Origin: Scandinavium manionii
GTDB taxonomy: Bacteria > Pseudomonadota > Gammaproteobacteria > Enterobacterales > Enterobacteriaceae
Assembly (NCBI RefSeq): GCF_024764775.1
Contig: NZ_JALIGC010000038.1
Coordinates: 124,001 to 188,000 of the forward strand
Reading direction: 5' to 3'
Length of the DNA stretch: 64,000 nt
A program made the translations under genes and the position numbers. Each line of letters opens with the position of its first letter. Position 1 is the stretch's first letter. Under the pieces are notes generated by a model. That model did not search any database. It had not been told where the DNA came from and was given only the letters and a program-made list of their open reading frames with translations. This document shows positions 9,278 through 18,380 of the stretch, one piece after another.

Positions 9278-9769
9278 TTATCGCATTATCTTGTCGCCGC
9301 GAGACAGGCCCACAACGCCTGAACGCGCCACTTCGACAATGCGCGCCACATCACGTAGCGAGGCAAGGAAAGCGTCGAGCTTATCGCTGGTACCCGCCAG
9401 TTGAACGGTGTAGATAGACGGCGTGACGTCGATGATTTGCCCGCGGAAGATCTCGGTATTACGCTTAACTTCTTCGCGCCCGTAACCGCTGGCCTGCACT
9501 TTCACCAACATAATTTCACGTTCGACGTGCGCGCCCTGGCCGAGTTCACTGACGCGCAGCACGTCCACCAGCTTGTGCAGTTGCTTTTCGATTTGCTCGA
9601 TGACCTTCTCGTCACCGACGGTCTGAATCGTCATGCGGGAGAGCGTCGGATCGTCGGTCGGCGCCACGGTCAGGCTTTCAATGTTGTAGCCACGCTGGGA
9701 GAACAGCCCAATCACGCGCGATAAAGCACCCGATTCATTCTCCAGTAAGACTGATAATATCCGGCGCAT
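9278..9769 (-). CDS. ilvH: IlvH, acetolactate synthase III regulatory subunit
   Basis: 163 residues from the ATG at 9769 (MRRILSVLLENESGALSRV), the E. coli length; a start ten codons upstream would overlap ilvI. An N-terminal ACT domain (about 1-75) binds valine and gives feedback inhibition of the IlvI catalytic subunit. A C-terminal regulatory domain follows. It starts 2 bp after the ilvI stop, so the subunits are co-expressed. Confidence 0.97.
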   Translation of the reverse strand: MRRILSVLLENESGALSRVIGLFSQRGYNIESLTVAPTDDPTLSRMTIQTVGDEKVIEQIEKQLHKLVDVLRVSELGQGAHVEREIMLVKVQASGYGREEVKRNTEIFRGQIIDVTPSIYTVQLAGTSDKLDAFLASLRDVARIVEVARSGVVGLSRGDKIMR

Positions 9770-9771
9770 AA

Positions 9772-11496
9772 TCAGGTTCTCTCCGTTTTGCTCAACCACA
9801 TTTCATCCATACCGCCGCCGCGGATGTGCATTGGATAGACATGCTCAGTGCCGTCAACGATGACATCCACAAATACCAGGCGATTGTTCCGCACCTGCTC
9901 CAGCGCTTCGCTCAGGCGAGCTTCCAGATCAGCAGGTTCACTGACGCGGATCCCCACGTGACCATAGGCTTCCGCCAGACGGACAAAGTCGGGTAACGAA
10001 GACATATAGGACTGCGAATGGCGTCCGGAGTAGATCATGTCCTGCCATTGTTTCACCATTCCGAGATAGCCGTTGTTGAGGTTCAGCACCAGCACGGGCA
10101 GCTCGTATTGCAATGCGGTCGACAGTTCCTGGATGTTCATCTGGATACTGCCATCGCCGGTCACGCAGATAACCGTTTCTGCCGGAAGCGCCATTTTAAC
10201 GCCCAACGCAGCAGGCAGGCCAAAGCCCATCGTGCCGAGGCCACCAGAGTTTATCCAGTGACGCGGTTTATCGAACGGGTAATAGAGGGCCGCAAACATC
10301 TGATGCTGACCCACGTCAGAGGTCACATAAGCTTCGCCCTTCGTCAGACGCCAGATCGTTTCAATCACCGCCTGAGGCTTAATGTGCTCGCTCTGGGTGT
10401 CGTACTTCAGGCACTGACGCGCACGCCACTGATCGATTTGCTGCCACCAGTCGCGGATATCATCCAGCGGCTGCGTGGTGGACTCTTGATCCAGCAGATC
10501 CAGCATTTGTTCCAGTACCTGGCGCGCATCACCCACAATGGGCACATCGGCGGAAACGGTTTTGGAAATCGACGTCGGATCGATATCGATATGCAACACC
10601 GTGGCGTTCGGGCAGTACTTCGCCAGATTGTTGGTGGTGCGATCGTCAAAGCGCACCCCGACGGCAAAAATTACGTCGGAGTTGTGCATGGTCATGTTGG
10701 CCTCATAGGTGCCGTGCATGCCGAGCATGCCGAGCGCCTGGCGATGCGTCGCCGGAAATGCGCCTAATCCCATCAGCGACGACGCGACGGGCAGATTCAG
10801 TTTTTCAATCAGCGTACGCAGCACAGCTTCACTGGACGAAGTAATCGCCCCGCCACCGACATACACCACCGGTTTTTTGGCGGCGATAAGCGTCTGTAAC
10901 GCGCGCTTAATTTGGCCCTTGTGTCCGGTCGTGGTTGGATTATACGAACGCATGCTAACTTCATCCGGCCAGCTGTACGGCAGTTTGTTGGCCGGGCTCA
11001 AGATATCTTTCGGCAAATCAACCACTACCGGGCCAGGACGTCCACTAGCCGCCAGCCAGAAAGCCTTCTTCAACACGCCAGGTATATCTTCGGTTTGCTT
11101 CACCAGGAAGCTGTGTTTTACCACTGGGCGAGACACGCCCACCATGTCGCATTCCTGGAACGCATCATAGCCAATCAGCGAGGTCGCCACCTGCCCCGAG
11201 AGGATAACCAAGGGAATCGAGTCCATATAGGCGGTCGCAATCCCGGTGATCGCATTGGTCGCACCAGGACCGGACGTCACCAACACCACGCCCACTTCAC
11301 CTGTCGCGCGCGCCAGACCATCTGCCATATGCACTGCGGCCTGCTCATGGCGAACCAGAATATGATCGATTCCCCCCACAGTATGCAATGCATCATAAAT
11401 ATCGAGGACCGCGCCTCCCGGGTAACCGAACACCTGCTTTACGCCCTGATCGATTAATGATCGAACGACCATCTCGGCGCCAGACAACATCTCCAT
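9772..11496 (-). CDS. ilvI: IlvI, acetolactate synthase III catalytic subunit
   Basis: 574 residues, as in E. coli. This TPP- and FAD-dependent enzyme condenses pyruvate with pyruvate or 2-ketobutyrate as the first common step to valine, leucine and isoleucine. The catalytic Glu lies in RHEQAAVHMADG near residue 51. The TPP-binding GDGSIQMNIQELSTA motif is in the C-terminal third. A good GGAGG ribosome site precedes the ATG. Confidence 0.98.
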   Translation of the reverse strand: MEMLSGAEMVVRSLIDQGVKQVFGYPGGAVLDIYDALHTVGGIDHILVRHEQAAVHMADGLARATGEVGVVLVTSGPGATNAITGIATAYMDSIPLVILSGQVATSLIGYDAFQECDMVGVSRPVVKHSFLVKQTEDIPGVLKKAFWLAASGRPGPVVVDLPKDILSPANKLPYSWPDEVSMRSYNPTTTGHKGQIKRALQTLIAAKKPVVYVGGGAITSSSEAVLRTLIEKLNLPVASSLMGLGAFPATHRQALGMLGMHGTYEANMTMHNSDVIFAVGVRFDDRTTNNLAKYCPNATVLHIDIDPTSISKTVSADVPIVGDARQVLEQMLDLLDQESTTQPLDDIRDWWQQIDQWRARQCLKYDTQSEHIKPQAVIETIWRLTKGEAYVTSDVGQHQMFAALYYPFDKPRHWINSGGLGTMGFGLPAALGVKMALPAETVICVTGDGSIQMNIQELSTALQYELPVLVLNLNNGYLGMVKQWQDMIYSGRHSQSYMSSLPDFVRLAEAYGHVGIRVSEPADLEARLSEALEQVRNNRLVFVDVIVDGTEHVYPMHIRGGGMDEMWLSKTERT

Positions 11497-11894
11497 GGTT
11501 TGCCTCCAGGCTTAGTTAATGACGGCAGAACTCATTTCCGCATCGTCATACAACAGGGTTATATCGCGCCCCGTTGATTTTAGAATGACAGCATTTCCTT
11601 AACATAACCGCTCCCTATCAGGCAGGCAATCAGCCACCTGACCCGTAGAACGGGGCCATACAGAAGAAAAGGAGGATGGATTTTCGCTAAATGGTGAAAT
11701 ACTTCAGGAATAAGGAAAGATAATGGGAAAAATTCGAAGGAATAGCTCTGTAGCAGATAATCATGCATTTTTAACCCGACTACAGGCCATCAAAAAAATG
11801 ATGTTAGTGGAATATACCGCTATTAATGACATTAACAGAATAAACCAGATGCTTTCGCACCTGGCTTATGGGTAAGATTATTCGTGCGCGGAGA
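11497..11894 (-). promoter_or_regulatory. ilvIH upstream control region, between leuO and ilvI
   Basis: About 400 bp without a gene. A candidate ilvIH -10, TAAAAT on the minus strand (11582-11577), lies about 80 bp upstream of ilvI. No convincing -35 is visible, consistent with an activated promoter. In E. coli this stretch binds several Lrp dimers; individual Lrp sites are too degenerate to call by eye here. Confidence 0.5.
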
Positions 11895-12845
11895 TTAACG
11901 GCGACAAACTGATACCAGCAGCTCTTCCATCCACTGATGACCTTTGTCGCGGCCCGCAGCTTCATGCCAGGAAAGGAAACAGGTACGGCTATTTAATTTC
12001 ATGGGCAGCGGCAGAATTTGAATATTCAATTTCTTCGTAAAATCTTCCGCTAACCAACGTGGCGCAATAGCCACGAGCTCTGTCTGTGAGATGACATTAA
12101 GCACGCTGGTTAATGCCATTCCTTGATAAGCGATACAGGCCTGTTTTTCTACCGTATCGTACCAGGGCTGACTGAATGATGCGTAACGCTCCAGGGAAAC
12201 GACTGCATGTTCTTCGTGATATATATCACTTTCTTTCAGTGGACCCAGCAGACGCGGATGGCCCGTACTCGCTACTAACACCATTTCATCGCGAAATAAT
12301 GGCACACAGGCGAACTCAGGCCGGCGGAATTCATCATAGCCAATAACAAACTCGAGTTCCTGGTAGCGTAACTGATGTTCAGTATTTTGATTTAAGCAAG
12401 ACTTAAATACTAAATGCGTATTGGGTGCGACCTTATTCACATTATTAAGAATTAATGAGGTCAACGCATTATCCAGTGGGCTGCACACACAGAGATTAAA
12501 CACACGCTCACTGCTAATCGGTTCGAACCCTGAGCCTGGCAACTCGTTTTGCACCAACTGCAATGCTTGTCGAACAGAACCGAACAGCTGAGAGGCCCTG
12601 GCGGTAGGTTGGATGCCACGGCCATAGCGCACAAACAACTCATCGTTAAACATGACTTTCAGACGCGAGACCGCATTACTGACAGCGGGCTGTGACATGC
12701 CCAAAAGATGGGCGGCACGTGTAATATTTTGTTCCTGCATGACCGCATCAAAAACGGTCAATAAATTGAGATCGACCGAACGGAGCTGGACGCGCGCATG
12801 CTCCTGACCAGAACCTGTAGGCGGGATTTCTTTTTCAACGATCAT
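11895..12845 (-). CDS. leuO: LeuO, LysR-family regulator and H-NS antagonist
   Basis: 316 residues from the ATG at 12845 (MIVEKEIPPT), near the E. coli length of 314. This start has GGAG six bases upstream. An in-frame ATG 12 codons earlier has no ribosome site. The LysR winged helix (VDLNLLTVFDAVMQEQNITRAAHLLGMSQPAVSNA) begins about 22 residues in, and a substrate-binding-like domain follows. It lies in an AT-rich stretch between ilvIH and leuLABCD, its E. coli position. Confidence 0.95.
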   Translation of the reverse strand: MIVEKEIPPTGSGQEHARVQLRSVDLNLLTVFDAVMQEQNITRAAHLLGMSQPAVSNAVSRLKVMFNDELFVRYGRGIQPTARASQLFGSVRQALQLVQNELPGSGFEPISSERVFNLCVCSPLDNALTSLILNNVNKVAPNTHLVFKSCLNQNTEHQLRYQELEFVIGYDEFRRPEFACVPLFRDEMVLVASTGHPRLLGPLKESDIYHEEHAVVSLERYASFSQPWYDTVEKQACIAYQGMALTSVLNVISQTELVAIAPRWLAEDFTKKLNIQILPLPMKLNSRTCFLSWHEAAGRDKGHQWMEELLVSVCRR

Positions 12846-13411
12846 ACTTGACTCCACTGTCACACTTAACGTCCTTTTCATAGGTGAAGTAATAAATACT
12901 GAAAATATGATTTAACATGCATATAAATTCAGAAAAAGAGATACGGACAAATTTAGGAATTTATAAAGTCACGCCAGTAAGATATGGATTAAACCCGGCT
13001 GAACTGCGTTCAATTAACCATCAAACAATAAGTGGCGCTTTGTAGACAAATTTTAATCATAAACAGGGGGAATAGACAACAGCACTTTGAGACAAGACTA
13101 CTTAAGCAAATTTAAACTTGTGGTTTAAAACAACCTGGATCACATAACAAATCTTCATCAATAAACTGTGAAAATTCTTAAATCCAGAAAACATCGGTCG
13201 TTAATCGCCCGAATATCATCAGTTTACAGGAATGAATGGGATGCCAAAAAGCATTTCCAGATGAAAATAAACATTTTCATATGATTCATTGCATTAAACC
13301 CGCGAAACAACATAACGATAATCTTCGATAAAAAAGAGAAGCACCAGCACAATTAGCTAAAGAACTTTCTCATTCTCCGACCACTTATCCCCTCTTTCGC
13401 CTCAGAAAAGG
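12846..13411. other. AT-rich leuO-leuL divergent intergenic region
   Basis: About 565 bp, clearly richer in A/T than its neighbours, with no coding frame. In E. coli and Salmonella the same interval carries LeuO sites and an H-NS-nucleating AT tract that links leu, leuO and ilvIH transcription. Individual operators cannot be assigned here. The leu promoter begins at its right edge. Confidence 0.55.
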
Positions 13412-13440
13412 TTGACATCAATCTGCGTATCCAGTACCAC
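13412..13440 (+). promoter_or_regulatory. leu operon promoter
   Basis: A perfect -35 TTGACA at 13412-13417 is followed after 17 bp by TACCAC (13435-13440) as a weak -10. The surrounding sequence (GTATCCAGTAC) follows the enteric leu promoter. It lies about 35 bp upstream of leuL. Confidence 0.7.
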
Positions 13441-13475
13441 TAAAAGCATAACGCATTCATCTGGAGCATGACGCA

Positions 13476-13562
13476 ATGATCCGCACCTCTCGTTTCACCG
13501 GTCTACTACTACTAAACGCAATCACTCTGCGCGGTAGACTGGTGGGCGACGTTTTGCGTTAA
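13476..13562 (+). CDS. leuL: LeuL, leu operon leader peptide
   Basis: 28 codons containing four consecutive leucine codons, all the rare CUA (RFTGLLLLNA), followed by TAA. The peptide senses charged tRNA-Leu: stalling at the CUA run prevents the downstream terminator from folding. Relative to E. coli LeuL (MTHIVRFIGLLLLNASSLRG) the centre is conserved and the N-terminus differs. An ATG at 13468, in the position of the E. coli start, is out of frame here. Confidence 0.9.
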   Translation: MIRTSRFTGLLLLNAITLRGRLVGDVLR

Positions 13563-13583
13563 GTCATCTCCCAGTAAGACTAA

Positions 13584-13611
13584 AAACCCGCGCCTTAGCG
13601 CGGGTTTTTTT
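13584..13611 (+). terminator. leu operon attenuator
   Basis: AAACCCGCGC and GCGCGGGTTT form a perfect stem (13584-13593 with 13598-13607) with the loop CTTA, followed by a T run. It lies between leuL and leuA and is the attenuator for leuABCD. Confidence 0.93.
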
Positions 13612-13655
13612 ATGCTCGTAACAAGGCGACCCAAGACTGACAAGGACCTAAAAAC

Positions 13656-15227
13656 ATGAGCCAACAAGTCGTTATCTTCGATACCACCTTACGTGACGGT
13701 GAACAGGCGTTACAGGCAAGCCTGAGCGTAAAAGAGAAACTGCAGATCGCTCTGGCCCTTGAGCGCATGGGTGTAGACGTAATGGAAGTCGGTTTCCCTG
13801 TGTCTTCCCCGGGCGACTTCGAATCCGTACAGACCATCGCGCGCAACATCAAAAACAGCCGTGTGTGTGGTTTAGCGCGCTGTGTCGAGAAAGACATTGA
13901 TGTGGCGGCTGAGTCCCTGAAAGTCGCGGAAGCGTTCCGAATTCATACTTTTATTGCCACCTCACCGATGCACATCGCCACCAAACTGCGCAGCACGCTG
14001 GATGAAGTCATCGAGCGCTCCATTTACATGATTAAACGCGCTCGCAACTACACCGACGACGTTGAGTTCTCATGTGAAGATGCAGGCCGTACACCGATTG
14101 ACGATTTGTCCCGCGTCGTAGAAGCCGCGATTAACGCCGGGGCGCGCACCATCAACATCCCGGACACCGTTGGCTACACCATGCCGTTCGAGTTCGCCAA
14201 CATCATTACCGGCCTGTACGAGCGTGTGCCGAACATTGATAAAGCCATTATCTCCGTCCACACCCATGACGATCTGGGCCTGGCTGTCGGCAACGCCATC
14301 GCTGCGGTTCACGCCGGTGCGCGCCAGGTTGAAGGGGCCATGAACGGAATCGGCGAACGCGCAGGTAACTGCTCGCTGGAAGAAGTCATCATGGCTATCA
14401 AGGTCCGCAAAGACATCATGAATGTGCAGACCCGAATCAATCATAACGAAATCTGGCGCACCAGCCAGACTGTCAGCCAGATTTGCAACATGCCTATTCC
14501 GGCGAACAAAGCGATTGTCGGCACCGGCGCTTTCGCCCACTCCTCCGGTATCCACCAGGACGGCGTGCTGAAGAATCGCGAAAATTACGAAATCATGACC
14601 CCGGAATCCATCGGTCTGAATCAGGTGCAGCTGAACCTGACCTCACGCTCTGGCCGCGCGGCAGTGAAACACCGCATGGACGAAATGGGCTACAAAGAGT
14701 CCGATTACAGCCTGGACAATTTGTACGACGCATTCCTGAAACTGGCCGACAAAAAAGGGCAGGTTTTCGATTACGACCTGGAAGCCCTGGCCTTCATTAA
14801 TAAGCAGCAGGAAGAACCTGAGCATTTCCGCCTGGACTATTTCAGCGTGCAGTCTGGTTCCAACGACATCGCTACCGCCTCGGTTAAACTGGCCTGCGGA
14901 GATGAAGTGAAAGCCGAAGCCGCGAACGGCAACGGCCCGGTCGATGCGGTTTATCAGGCCATAAATCGCCTCACCCAGTTTGACATCGAACTGGTCAAAT
15001 ACGGTCTGACTGCCAAAGGTCACGGCAAAGATGCGCTGGGTCAGGTGGATATCGTTGCTAACTATAACGGCCGCCGTTTCCACGGTGTCGGCCTGGCAAC
15101 GGATATCGTTGAATCCTCCGCAAAAGCCATGGTTCACGTGCTGAACAGCATCTGGCGCGCCAATGAAGTCGAAAAAGAGTTGCAGCGCAAAGCGCAGAAT
15201 AACGAGAACAAAAAGGAAACCGTGTAA
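13656..15227 (+). CDS. leuA: LeuA, 2-isopropylmalate synthase
   Basis: 523 residues, the E. coli length. It condenses acetyl-CoA with 2-ketoisovalerate as the committed step to leucine. The HMGL-like TIM barrel starts with DTTLRDGEQ (9-17) and includes the metal-binding VHTHDDLGLA. The C-terminal LeuA dimer domain gives leucine feedback inhibition. The start has an AGGA site, and the stop overlaps the leuB ATG as TAATG. Confidence 0.98.
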   Translation: MSQQVVIFDTTLRDGEQALQASLSVKEKLQIALALERMGVDVMEVGFPVSSPGDFESVQTIARNIKNSRVCGLARCVEKDIDVAAESLKVAEAFRIHTFIATSPMHIATKLRSTLDEVIERSIYMIKRARNYTDDVEFSCEDAGRTPIDDLSRVVEAAINAGARTINIPDTVGYTMPFEFANIITGLYERVPNIDKAIISVHTHDDLGLAVGNAIAAVHAGARQVEGAMNGIGERAGNCSLEEVIMAIKVRKDIMNVQTRINHNEIWRTSQTVSQICNMPIPANKAIVGTGAFAHSSGIHQDGVLKNRENYEIMTPESIGLNQVQLNLTSRSGRAAVKHRMDEMGYKESDYSLDNLYDAFLKLADKKGQVFDYDLEALAFINKQQEEPEHFRLDYFSVQSGSNDIATASVKLACGDEVKAEAANGNGPVDAVYQAINRLTQFDIELVKYGLTAKGHGKDALGQVDIVANYNGRRFHGVGLATDIVESSAKAMVHVLNSIWRANEVEKELQRKAQNNENKKETV

Positions 15228-16318
15228 TGTCGAAGAATTACCATATTGCAGTTTTGCAGGGTGACGGTATTGGCCCGGAAGTGATGGCGCAAGCCCTGAA
15301 AGTACTGGAAGCCGTTCGTCAGCGTTTTGAAATGCGCATCACCACCAGCCACTATGATGTCGGTGGTATCGCCATCGACAAGCACGGCAAACCGCTGCCA
15401 CAGGCCACCGTTGAAGGCTGCGAGCAGGCTGATGCCATTCTGTTCGGTTCCGTCGGTGGTCCGAAATGGGAACACCTGCCACCGGCAGAGCAGCCAGAGC
15501 GCGGCGCGCTGCTGCCACTGCGTAAGCACTTTAAGCTGTTCTCTAACCTGCGCCCGGCCAAGCTGTATCAGGGCCTGGAAGAATTTTGCCCGCTGCGTGC
15601 AGACATCGCCGCTAACGGCTTCGACATTTTGTGCGTGCGTGAACTGACCGGCGGTATCTATTTCGGTCAGCCAAAAGGTCGCGAAGGCAGCGGCCAGCAT
15701 GAGAAAGCATTCGACACCGAGGTTTATCACCGCTTTGAGATTGAACGTATCGCTCGCATCGCGTTTGAATCAGCCCGCAAGCGTCGTCACAAAGTGACCT
15801 CGATTGATAAAGCGAACGTGCTGCAGTCTTCTATTTTATGGCGCGAAATCGTTAACGAAATAGCCAAAGAGTATCCGGATGTTGAGCTGGCGCACATGTA
15901 CATCGACAACGCCACCATGCAGCTGATTAAGGACCCGTCTCAGTTCGACGTCCTGCTGTGCTCCAACCTGTTCGGCGACATTCTTTCTGACGAGTGCGCG
16001 ATGATCACCGGTTCGATGGGCATGTTGCCGTCTGCCAGCCTCAACGAACAAGGTTTTGGTCTGTATGAACCTGCAGGCGGTTCCGCACCGGATATCGCAG
16101 GTAAAAACATCGCGAATCCGATTGCGCAAATCCTGTCCCTGGCGCTGCTGTTGCGCTACAGCCTGGATGCAAACGATGCGGCTACCGCTATCGAAAGCGC
16201 TATCAACCACGCGTTAGAGCAAGGTGTGCGTACCGGCGATTTAGCGCGCGGCAACGCGGCCGTCAGTACCGAAGAAATGGGCGATATCATTGCCCGCTAT
16301 GTAGCTGAAGGGGTGTAA
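15227..16318 (+). CDS. leuB: LeuB, 3-isopropylmalate dehydrogenase
   Basis: 363 residues, as in E. coli. This NAD-dependent enzyme oxidatively decarboxylates 3-isopropylmalate to 2-ketoisocaproate. The N-terminal QGDGIGPEV, the ELTGGIYFG substrate loop and the C-terminal GSAPDIAGK NAD-binding motif are present. It overlaps leuA by one base, and leuC follows after 2 bp. Confidence 0.98.
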   Translation: MSKNYHIAVLQGDGIGPEVMAQALKVLEAVRQRFEMRITTSHYDVGGIAIDKHGKPLPQATVEGCEQADAILFGSVGGPKWEHLPPAEQPERGALLPLRKHFKLFSNLRPAKLYQGLEEFCPLRADIAANGFDILCVRELTGGIYFGQPKGREGSGQHEKAFDTEVYHRFEIERIARIAFESARKRRHKVTSIDKANVLQSSILWREIVNEIAKEYPDVELAHMYIDNATMQLIKDPSQFDVLLCSNLFGDILSDECAMITGSMGMLPSASLNEQGFGLYEPAGGSAPDIAGKNIANPIAQILSLALLLRYSLDANDAATAIESAINHALEQGVRTGDLARGNAAVSTEEMGDIIARYVAEGV

Positions 16319-16320
16319 TC

Positions 16321-17721
16321 ATGGCGAAGACGTTATATGAAAAATTGTTTGATGCGCACATTGTGCACGAAGCGCCAAACGAAACCCCGCTGCTGTACAT
16401 CGACCGTCATCTGGTCCACGAAGTGACGTCCCCGCAGGCGTTTGACGGCCTGCGCGCACACCATCGTCCAGTGCGTCAGCCGGGTAAAACCTTCGCGACC
16501 ATGGATCACAATGTGTCGACCCAGACCAAAGACATCAACGCGTCCGGCGAAATGGCCCGCATCCAGATGCAGGAGCTTATCAAAAACTGTAGTGAGTTCG
16601 GCGTTGAGCTGTACGACCTGAACCACCCGTATCAGGGCATCGTTCATGTGATGGGGCCGGAACAGGGTATCACCCTGCCGGGCATGACCATCGTTTGTGG
16701 CGATTCCCACACCGCGACCCACGGCGCATTTGGCGCACTGGCATTCGGGATCGGCACCTCAGAAGTTGAACATGTGCTGGCGACGCAGACCCTGAAACAG
16801 GGCCGCGCGAAAACCATGAAAATCGAAGTCAAAGGCAAAGCTGCACCGGGCATCACCGCCAAAGACATCGTGCTGGCGATTATCGGTAAAACAGGAAGCG
16901 CAGGCGGTACTGGTCACGTGGTGGAATTCTGCGGCGATGCCATTCAGGCGTTGACCATGGAAGGCCGCATGACCCTGTGCAACATGGCCATCGAAATGGG
17001 TGCCAAAGCGGGCCTGGTTGCGCCGGATGACACCACCTTCAATTACGTGAAGGGCCGTCTGCACGCACCGAAAGAGCAACATTTTGAAGACGCTGTCGCG
17101 TACTGGAAAACCCTGAACACCGACGAAGGCGCAGCTTTCGACACCGTCGTCATCCTGCAAGCAGAGGAAATTGCACCGCAGGTGACCTGGGGAACCAACC
17201 CAGGCCAGGTGATTTCCGTTAACGACAACGTGCCCGATCCCGCATCGTTCGCCGATCCGGTTGAGCGTGCCAGCGCCGAAAAAGCACTGGCGTATATGGG
17301 CCTGAAACCAGGCGTGCCGCTGACCGACGTCGCTATCGACAAAGTCTTTATCGGCTCCTGCACCAACTCCCGTATCGAAGATTTGCGCGCAGCGGCAGAA
17401 ATTGCCAAAGGCCGTAAAGTCGCTCCAGGCGTACAGGCTCTGGTTGTTCCTGGCTCTGGCCCTGTGAAAGCACAGGCAGAAGCCGAAGGTCTGGATAAGA
17501 TTTTCATTGAAGCCGGTTTTGAATGGCGTTTGCCGGGCTGCTCCATGTGCCTGGCGATGAACAACGACCGCCTGGAGCCAGGTGAGCGCTGCGCATCGAC
17601 CAGCAACCGCAACTTCGAAGGCCGTCAGGGCCGCGGTGGACGCACGCATCTGGTTAGCCCGGCAATGGCCGCAGCGGCTGCCGTTACCGGCCATTTCGCC
17701 GACATTCGTAGCATGAAATAA
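16321..17721 (+). CDS. leuC: LeuC, isopropylmalate isomerase large subunit
   Basis: 466 residues, as in E. coli. This aconitase-family subunit converts 2- to 3-isopropylmalate together with LeuD. The three cysteines that bind the [4Fe-4S] cluster are at 347 (GSCTNS), 407 and 410 (GCSMC). leuD starts 10 bp downstream. Confidence 0.98.
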   Translation: MAKTLYEKLFDAHIVHEAPNETPLLYIDRHLVHEVTSPQAFDGLRAHHRPVRQPGKTFATMDHNVSTQTKDINASGEMARIQMQELIKNCSEFGVELYDLNHPYQGIVHVMGPEQGITLPGMTIVCGDSHTATHGAFGALAFGIGTSEVEHVLATQTLKQGRAKTMKIEVKGKAAPGITAKDIVLAIIGKTGSAGGTGHVVEFCGDAIQALTMEGRMTLCNMAIEMGAKAGLVAPDDTTFNYVKGRLHAPKEQHFEDAVAYWKTLNTDEGAAFDTVVILQAEEIAPQVTWGTNPGQVISVNDNVPDPASFADPVERASAEKALAYMGLKPGVPLTDVAIDKVFIGSCTNSRIEDLRAAAEIAKGRKVAPGVQALVVPGSGPVKAQAEAEGLDKIFIEAGFEWRLPGCSMCLAMNNDRLEPGERCASTSNRNFEGRQGRGGRTHLVSPAMAAAAAVTGHFADIRSMK

Positions 17722-17731
17722 GGACACCATC

Positions 17732-18337
17732 ATGGCAGAGAAATTTACCCAACACACCGGCCTGGTTGTCCCTTTGGATGCGGCTAACGTGGATACAGAC
17801 GCGATCATCCCGAAGCAGTTTTTGCAGAAGGTCACCCGCACCGGTTTTGGCGCGCATCTGTTTAACGACTGGCGTTTCCTCGATGATAAAGGCGAACAGC
17901 CAAACCCGGAATTCGTACTGAACTTCCCGGAATTTAAAGGCGCATCGATCCTGCTGGCGCGTGAAAACTTCGGCTGCGGTTCATCGCGTGAACACGCGCC
18001 GTGGGCGTTGACCGATTACGGTTTTAAAGTGGTGATTGCCCCAAGCTTCGCTGACATCTTCTACGGCAACAGCTTTAACAACCAGCTGCTGCCGGTGACC
18101 CTGAGCGATGAGCAGGTCGATGATTTGTTTAAGCAGGTTCAGGCCAATCCGGGCATGACGTTTGAAGTGGATCTGGAAGCACTGGTGGTCAAAGCGGGCG
18201 ATAAAACCTACAGCTTTACCCTCGACGCCTTCCGCCGCCATTGCATGCTGAACGGTCTGGACAGCATCGGACTGACGCTCCAGCATGAAGCGTCCATTTC
18301 AGAGTACGAAAACAAACAGCCTGCGTTTATGGCGTGA
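17732..18337 (+). CDS. leuD: LeuD, isopropylmalate isomerase small subunit
   Basis: 201 residues, as in E. coli. It is the swivelling aconitase domain partner of LeuC. The substrate-contact loop GCGSSREHAPWAL is at about 75-87. It is the last gene of leuABCD, and a REP-type palindrome follows its stop. Confidence 0.98.
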   Translation: MAEKFTQHTGLVVPLDAANVDTDAIIPKQFLQKVTRTGFGAHLFNDWRFLDDKGEQPNPEFVLNFPEFKGASILLARENFGCGSSREHAPWALTDYGFKVVIAPSFADIFYGNSFNNQLLPVTLSDEQVDDLFKQVQANPGMTFEVDLEALVVKAGDKTYSFTLDAFRRHCMLNGLDSIGLTLQHEASISEYENKQPAFMA

Positions 18338-18372
18338 TGCCGTGCCCGGCGGCGCGATGCTTGCCGGGCAAC
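18338..18372. repeat. REP-type palindrome between leuD and setA
   Basis: TGCCCGGC and GCCGGGCA arms enclose GGCGCGATGCTT just after the leuD stop, in the pattern of enterobacterial REP/PU units. It lies between convergent genes and may stabilise leuD mRNA or act as a bidirectional stop. Confidence 0.75.
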
Positions 18373-18380
18373 TATCAACA

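Noticed and set aside
11580..11768. 62-codon minus-strand frame between leuO and ilvI
   Set aside because: No ribosome site or homology; it lies in the ilvIH control region.
16759..17841. 360-residue open frame on the minus strand
   Set aside because: Antisense to leuC and the leuD start; Cys/His-rich nonsense composition typical of a shadow frame.
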